This document shows positions 59,418 to 64,000 of a DNA stretch of 64,000 bases, piece after piece; within the stretch, counting starts at the first letter, position 1, and each line of letters begins with the position of its first letter. The stretch is from NCBI GenBank assembly GCA_013339895.1, contig JABACO010000028.1:350652-414651 (forward strand), in the 5' to 3' direction. Made by a program: the position numbers and the translations under genes. The notes under the pieces were generated by a model. It saw only the letters and a program-made list of their open reading frames with translations. It did no database searches and was not told the origin of the DNA. Origin of the DNA: Ephydatia muelleri (Eukaryota > Porifera > Demospongiae > Spongillida > Spongillidae).

Positions 59418-61609
59418 TCACAAATTACTGACAAGATTGGTATACTTATATTTTTTCTCTGCAAACATATTATGTGCAGGGGCAGAGAGCGTTTGACTTG
59501 CCATAGGTGTTGGAATGTTGGATAGATTACCCTCAATGTAATCATACATTTGTTGTTCAATTACTTCGATGATACCAGTTATAAGTCGGAACAAGATTTC
59601 ATTCATTAAATTAAAATTACTTTGTAAACACTGCAGTATAGCATCTGTCTCTTTGTCCAAATCTATTCCAAATATATCTGTACATGTTGTTAAGACAAGT
59701 AATGGGCAATCCTTTAATGATTTTAGGTACTGTAAACATGTCTTAATGTATGAAATAGTATCAAGGTTAGTGATGCCTGGATTTCCATACAGCTGTTTCA
59801 TCCAAGGCCCAGTCACTAATTTCCAATAATGCCAAGTGCTTGCAATTGCAGTAATAATTTGTCATTTCTTAAGTCCTACTGTAATGCTGATCGCAAGCTA
59901 GTAGTATTACGACATGAAGTATCTAAATAGATCAAAAGTTTTCTCTTAAATAGTATAACACACCTGCCAGATGGAATACAACATGGAATCGGTTTCCTAC
60001 ATCGCACACAATGATTCCAGGCTTGATATTTCTTGCCTCAAAAATTGTTTAAATCCTCCTGGGTCACCTTTACCTTGTTTAAAGCGCATCTTTGTCATAG
60101 CATACATAAAATTAACTGCACAGCAACCATTTTCAAATGTATCACTAGTAATATTATACTCCTTATCATATACCTTTAGTAGATCTGTGCACCTTTTGGC
60201 AATCCCATCTAGAGGGTGCACATTGCATTTGAGCTCTAGTAGTTCAATGTCAAGTGATGATTGAAGACTCTGAACTACACAATGGTTCACTGCTACTCTG
60301 TCAGTAAGGGTGTTCTTCAGGTGGTGAATAATCGTTGACTTGGTTTGTATTGGGTCAAGTTTGTGATATTCAGCAAATGAACTTACAATGACATTAAAAC
60401 AGGTCTGAATATGGGAAGCATAATCATCTGTTGTACCCCCAGCTAGTGTACCTAATTGTAGCACATAGGAAGTGGGAGGAACTGTTGCAATGCTGATATG
60501 AACTTCATTAATATGATGTCCCTCCACAGATGTTGAATTCCATGAAAGGGTTACATTATCATTATCATACAATATTTCACCAACTTGTAAGTCACTGATT
60601 ATGCCTAATTCATAGGCAAAGTAACTAATTGTACGAGGATCAGGAAGGCAATCTACAGTTACATTTCCAAGGTGCTCAAGAACGGCTTCTATAACATTAC
60701 ATACACTCACCTGATACTCAAGGCAAGAATATATTGTTTTACGACATGCTGTACTGTATGTTTTATTGTCTTGTCTAGTACTGATGCATTGTGCTAAATT
60801 GTGGTTCTGATCTGCTTCAGCCCTTAATGCTTCATTTTCCAACTCAAGATTGCGGACCTTCTTACTTAAAAAGGCATTACTTCTCTTCAGAGCACACTCT
60901 CTACTGTTGTGATATTTTTCACGTTTCCTATGAGCAGACCTCATTTTCACCTTAGAATGTTTTAATGAAGCTATTTCATGCAAATTACCTGTGTTTTTTA
61001 ATAATACGTTTTCATTTGCCAACCACTTCAAAGTGGCATCTTTTTGATTTATCTCCTTTTTAAGATTATTTAAATGTGCACGCAAATTTCTTTCAAGTTA
61101 CTTTTCTGCTCATGTTGCTTACTTATAACAGTTTGATACTTGCGACTGAGCATCCGCTTTGAAATGAGTAATTCTCTTAGTTTTAGTCTCTTTATTCCAC
61201 ATTTCTTGCAAGGAGTTCTTAATTTCAAAGTGGTTTGACAAGTAGAACTACTTGGCAATTCTTTAGGAGGACACACAGATGGTATAGCAGGGGTTTGAAC
61301 AGGAAGTGGAAACTCATCCTCTAATAGATTAACAATATCTTCTCAAACCCTTTCAAGATGCTTCTTCATAACTTTTATTCTCTCCATGAGCTTTTGTATT
61401 GATGTCTTTAAAGCATTCATATTCACACATACTCCTTCATGAATAAGAGCCACCATTTTGGCCATTTTAAAAATGCTTTGCTGCATTAAGTTTGTATATC
61501 TGTGCACTACCAAGCCATTTCTTATTGCTGAAACCTGTAGTGCATTGTCTGCACTGATATCTCCACTAAAACCTTCAATCAACTTCTTAAAATCTTCTGC
61601 AGTCTTCAT
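59418..61609 (-). mobile_element. Transposase-like multicopy ORF (decayed)
   Basis: Minus strand, beginning MKTAEDFKKLIEGFSGDIS at 61609. A Cys/Lys-rich part (CKKCGIKRLKLREL) and a coiled coil (about 61085-60780) are followed by a long domain: LPDPRTISYFAYELG, then VEGHHINEVHISI, then LTDRVAVN, CNVHPLDGIAKR and MRFKQGKGDPGGFKQF; the end carries LVTGPWMKQLYGNPG. I recall this order from large multicopy families in corals, fish and other animals, probably DNA transposases with an RNase-H-like fold; no family name is assigned. The segment where relatives have an acidic residue (FDATTV) reads WNSTSV here. A stop at about 61343, a shift at about 61085 and further breaks near 59990 show decay. Confidence 0.6.
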
Positions 61610-61809
61610 CCTAATTTGGAAAAATACACATGCACTAACAGATCATTGCAGCATGCTACCATCTTAAAAGGGTTACATATAGGGTTGTAAGCACACTGGA
61701 AAGTTGCACAGTCATGCGTTAGTTCCATTTTCGCAGCAATATACAGTATGATATCTGGGGACGAGTCACTACCTGAGAAAATCTGGGGTATGCCTTGGGC
61801 ATCGGCCAA

Positions 61810-62340
61810 AAATTATGGTATTTTCATAGTTTGTAAATTTATAGCAAAACTGCGTTTATAAATACTTCTTTTTACGGTACCTCGAAAATAATGGTAGTCT
61901 TTATTTAGAGTTATACTTTGTTAACGCTATAAGGTACTCAAAGGTAAGAAATGTTCTTAAAAAGTTGCAAAACCATGTTATACGGGCAGTGCTTAACCAC
62001 CTAATAAAGTTTGACGTGAGTTGGCTTCAAGAAATAGCACGTGCACATAGGCTGTTGGATGACACTTTGGGCATCAACCAAAGTTCGTGAAAATTGAAAT
62101 CCATATAGATTACGACCTGGGAAGTACTAACATCTGATCGGTTTCCCGGTACCTCTAAAGACAAAAAAGTTCTACCAAATCTAAAGGGTACATATTTTTT
62201 CTACTCGCCAGATATTTTGAACTAAACGTTTTAAATAAACTAGAGCTGTGTCATAGCATAGACAATGTATCGACATACCGATAAATCCAGAAAGAGTCCA
62301 CAACAGCGATCAAACGAACACAAACCAGCTTTCACTCGAA
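61810..62340. other. Spacer between two transposon remnants
   Basis: AT-rich, no convincing gene. Its right part is probably the 5' flank of the hAT remnant. Confidence 0.4.
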
Positions 62341-62344
62341 TTTA

Positions 62345-63167
62345 ATGCACCTGAACAATTCGCAACCTGCGTCACAATTTTTACTGATCACCAATTTTTC
62401 GGTACTCGTACGTGAAATATGCCGGTACCTAATAAGGGGTGATGCCGATGAGAATTATAGTAATTTCATGCAGCTTTTGAAGTTATGTGGAGAAAGTGAT
62501 ATAAAATTGCAAGAGTGGATGATAAAAGGAAGAGACAAGTATTTATGCCACGAGGCTCAGAATGAAATGCTTAAAATCATGGCATTGAAGGTGCTTAAAG
62601 ATATAGGCCTTTGCCTCTATAAGTCCCCATTTTACACCATTATGGCGGATGAAACGTTCCCGATTTGAACATCCAGGTTATGAAGTGTATAAAAATTTAG
62701 AGCAACTAGTTACAAAAGCTGTGACACAAAACAGTTTTGATTATGAACTGAAATATGTTGCTGAATTGTGCGGAGACGATGTAGATAAAAATAATCTTGC
62801 CATTCAGCTGAATATTCTTGCAACAGACTACCCGCAAGTTCGTACACCACCGGGTATTTTTGCAATTATACATTACTTTAAGTCTCTTTCACCTGCCAAA
62901 AAGCATGTAAAGGATCAAGTGTGCACTGTACTGAAACTCATTCTGATCATGCCTGCTACAAATGCTACCAGTGAGCGATCATTTAGTAGGTTGAAAACAT
63001 ATCTTCGCTCATCTATGTCTCAACAGAGATTGAACCATCTTATGCTGCTTCACGTTCACAAAGAACGTACAGATGCTTTGGATCTAGAAGAAGCAGCCAG
63101 GGTAGTTCATAGTCAACTCAGAGCACAGGCAACGTATTTTCGGAGCGTTATTTTGCAGACCAAATGA
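62345..63167 (+). mobile_element. hAT (DUF4371/ZMYM1-type) transposase with internal deletion
   Basis: The N-terminal part (62345-62650) reads NFMQLLKLCGESDIKLQEW, then NEMLKIMALKVLKDIGLCLY and FYTIMADE, the start of a DUF4371 transposase. It jumps directly to EVYKNLEQLVTKA and ends with LILIMPATNATSERSFSRLK, then SSMSQQRLNHLMLLHVHKE, the C-terminal dimerisation domain. The central catalytic portion, some 300 residues in relatives, is missing, and the frame changes at the junction (about 62650). Closely related to the remnant at 44903-45193. Confidence 0.75.
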
Positions 63168-63309
63168 ACATGCATATTGAAAATTAATTGATTTATGCGT
63201 AGATATTAATAATCAGTAACGATGAATATTAATTAACCTAATGAATATTAATCAGCCCAACCAGTTTCTATAGCCGTCCGCTGGGCCTGTAAGCGAGTAT
63301 AAGGGTGGT

Positions 63310-63949
63310 TTCAAAAAGGCTATTCTTAAGAATAGCACTTTACTAGTTCAGTTATATGATGCCTTTTGCAAGATGCACCCATGGTTAGCACAAAAGATGT
63401 GTACCAGTTCTGCACATGCTCACATCGCAGCATATGGAGCACGTCATCACGAGAGACGAAGTAATGGAAATAGAGCGGATTTTAGAAGGCGGTGGTGATG
63501 GGGAGATGGCAAAGATGATGGCAATGCTGGACCCCGTCCAGCACCACCTTCCCCACGTCCAGCACCACCTTCCCCACGTCCAGCACCACCTTCCCCACGT
63601 CCAGCACCACCTTCGCCATGTCCAGCACCACCTTCGCCACATCCAGCACCACCTTCGCCACGTCCAGCACCACCTTCGCCACATCCAACACCACCTTCGC
63701 CACGTCCAGCACCACCTTCGCCACGTCCAGCACCACCTTCGCCACATCCAACACCACCTTCGCCACATCCAGGACGAGGCCGAGATGGCAGACGACGAGG
63801 ACGAGGAGATAGAGGACAAGGTGGAAGAGGACGAGATGGGAGAGATAGAGGACGAGGATATGTAAGAGAAGGAAGAGGGCGACGTGGAAGAGGCGGTGAA
63901 GAACGAGACTGTAATGTGAACCATTTTTCGGACAATATATATGTATAAC
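63310..63949 (+). mobile_element. Second copy of the Pro-rich/RGR-tail element
   Basis: KAILKNSTLLVQLYDAFCK at about 63325-63385 matches KAILRDSELLSEVNDAFCK of the minus-strand remnant near 40930. It is followed by a 21-bp minisatellite that in this frame reads PAPPSPRP, then an Arg/Gly/Asp tail (RGRGRDGRRRGRGDRGQGG) and a stop near 63949. One in-frame stop lies before the Pro-rich array. Probably the 3' end of a transposon ORF. Confidence 0.5.
63527..63770 (+). repeat. 21-bp minisatellite
   Basis: About eleven copies of CCAGCACCACCTTCGCCACGT with a few recurrent variants. All frames stay open, so ORFs in other frames or on the other strand are artefacts. Confidence 0.9.
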
Positions 63950-64000
63950 TACTAATGTTAATGTTATTAAATAATTATGCCAAATGCGCTAATGATAATG

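Noticed and set aside
63385-63935. Trp/Arg-rich and Gly-rich minus-strand ORFs
   Set aside because: Antisense shadows of the 21-bp array and the Arg/Gly-coding tail.

Overview
The window is animal nuclear DNA: multi-exon genes with GT-AG introns, metazoan-type chromatin, kinase and adhesion genes, and many small palindromic transposons and minisatellites. Fairly compact genes, the adhesion and Polycomb-type toolkit and the repeat mix suggest a non-bilaterian animal, probably a sponge. That is inference; no marker here fixes the species.

Positions 1-39189 hold six host genes that I could follow exon by exon. They are: the 3' end of a BAHD1-type BAH-domain gene (+, to 1209); a three-exon gene for a 177-residue JARID2-like protein (-, 2731-1662); PRMT5 (+, 3397-13745, 20 exons, 621 aa); YLPM1 (-, 25702-14070); a group II p21-activated kinase of PAK4/mbt type (+, 25891-30334, 6 exons, 605 aa); and a short talin (-, 39189-30553, 19 exons, 925 aa). 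The genes alternate in strand, giving two head-to-head pairs (JARID2-like/PRMT5 and YLPM1/PAK) and three tail-to-tail pairs. The first three are linked by function: BAHD1-type BAH domains read H3K27me3, JARID2 recruits and tunes PRC2, and PRMT5 methylates histone arginines.

Two products look like new architectures. The JARID2-like protein keeps only an N-terminal ubiquitin-interacting motif and the SUZ12-binding motif, then stops before any ARID or JmjC domain. The talin keeps the FERM head and about the first three rod bundles, then ends in a proline-rich stretch and a five-cysteine cluster instead of the rest of the rod and the actin-binding module. In both, exon phases agree from start to stop, so they do not look like damaged copies.

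Several introns in this half are built mostly of minisatellite, in some cases starting right at a splice site. Others carry foldback or palindromic MITEs, and two MITE families each have one copy in PRMT5 and one in the talin gene.

Positions 39190-64000 are a transposon graveyard with no intact host gene that I recognise. They hold two copies of an element whose ORF ends in a Pro-rich and Arg/Gly-rich tail, a decayed THAP-domain ORF, two hAT (ZMYM1/DUF4371-type) remnants, a restriction-like-endonuclease LINE lying inside a TIR element with a matching target-site duplication, a small fossil Ty1/copia fragment, and a widespread transposase-like ORF (59418-61609). Palindromic elements, minisatellites and dinucleotide runs lie between them.
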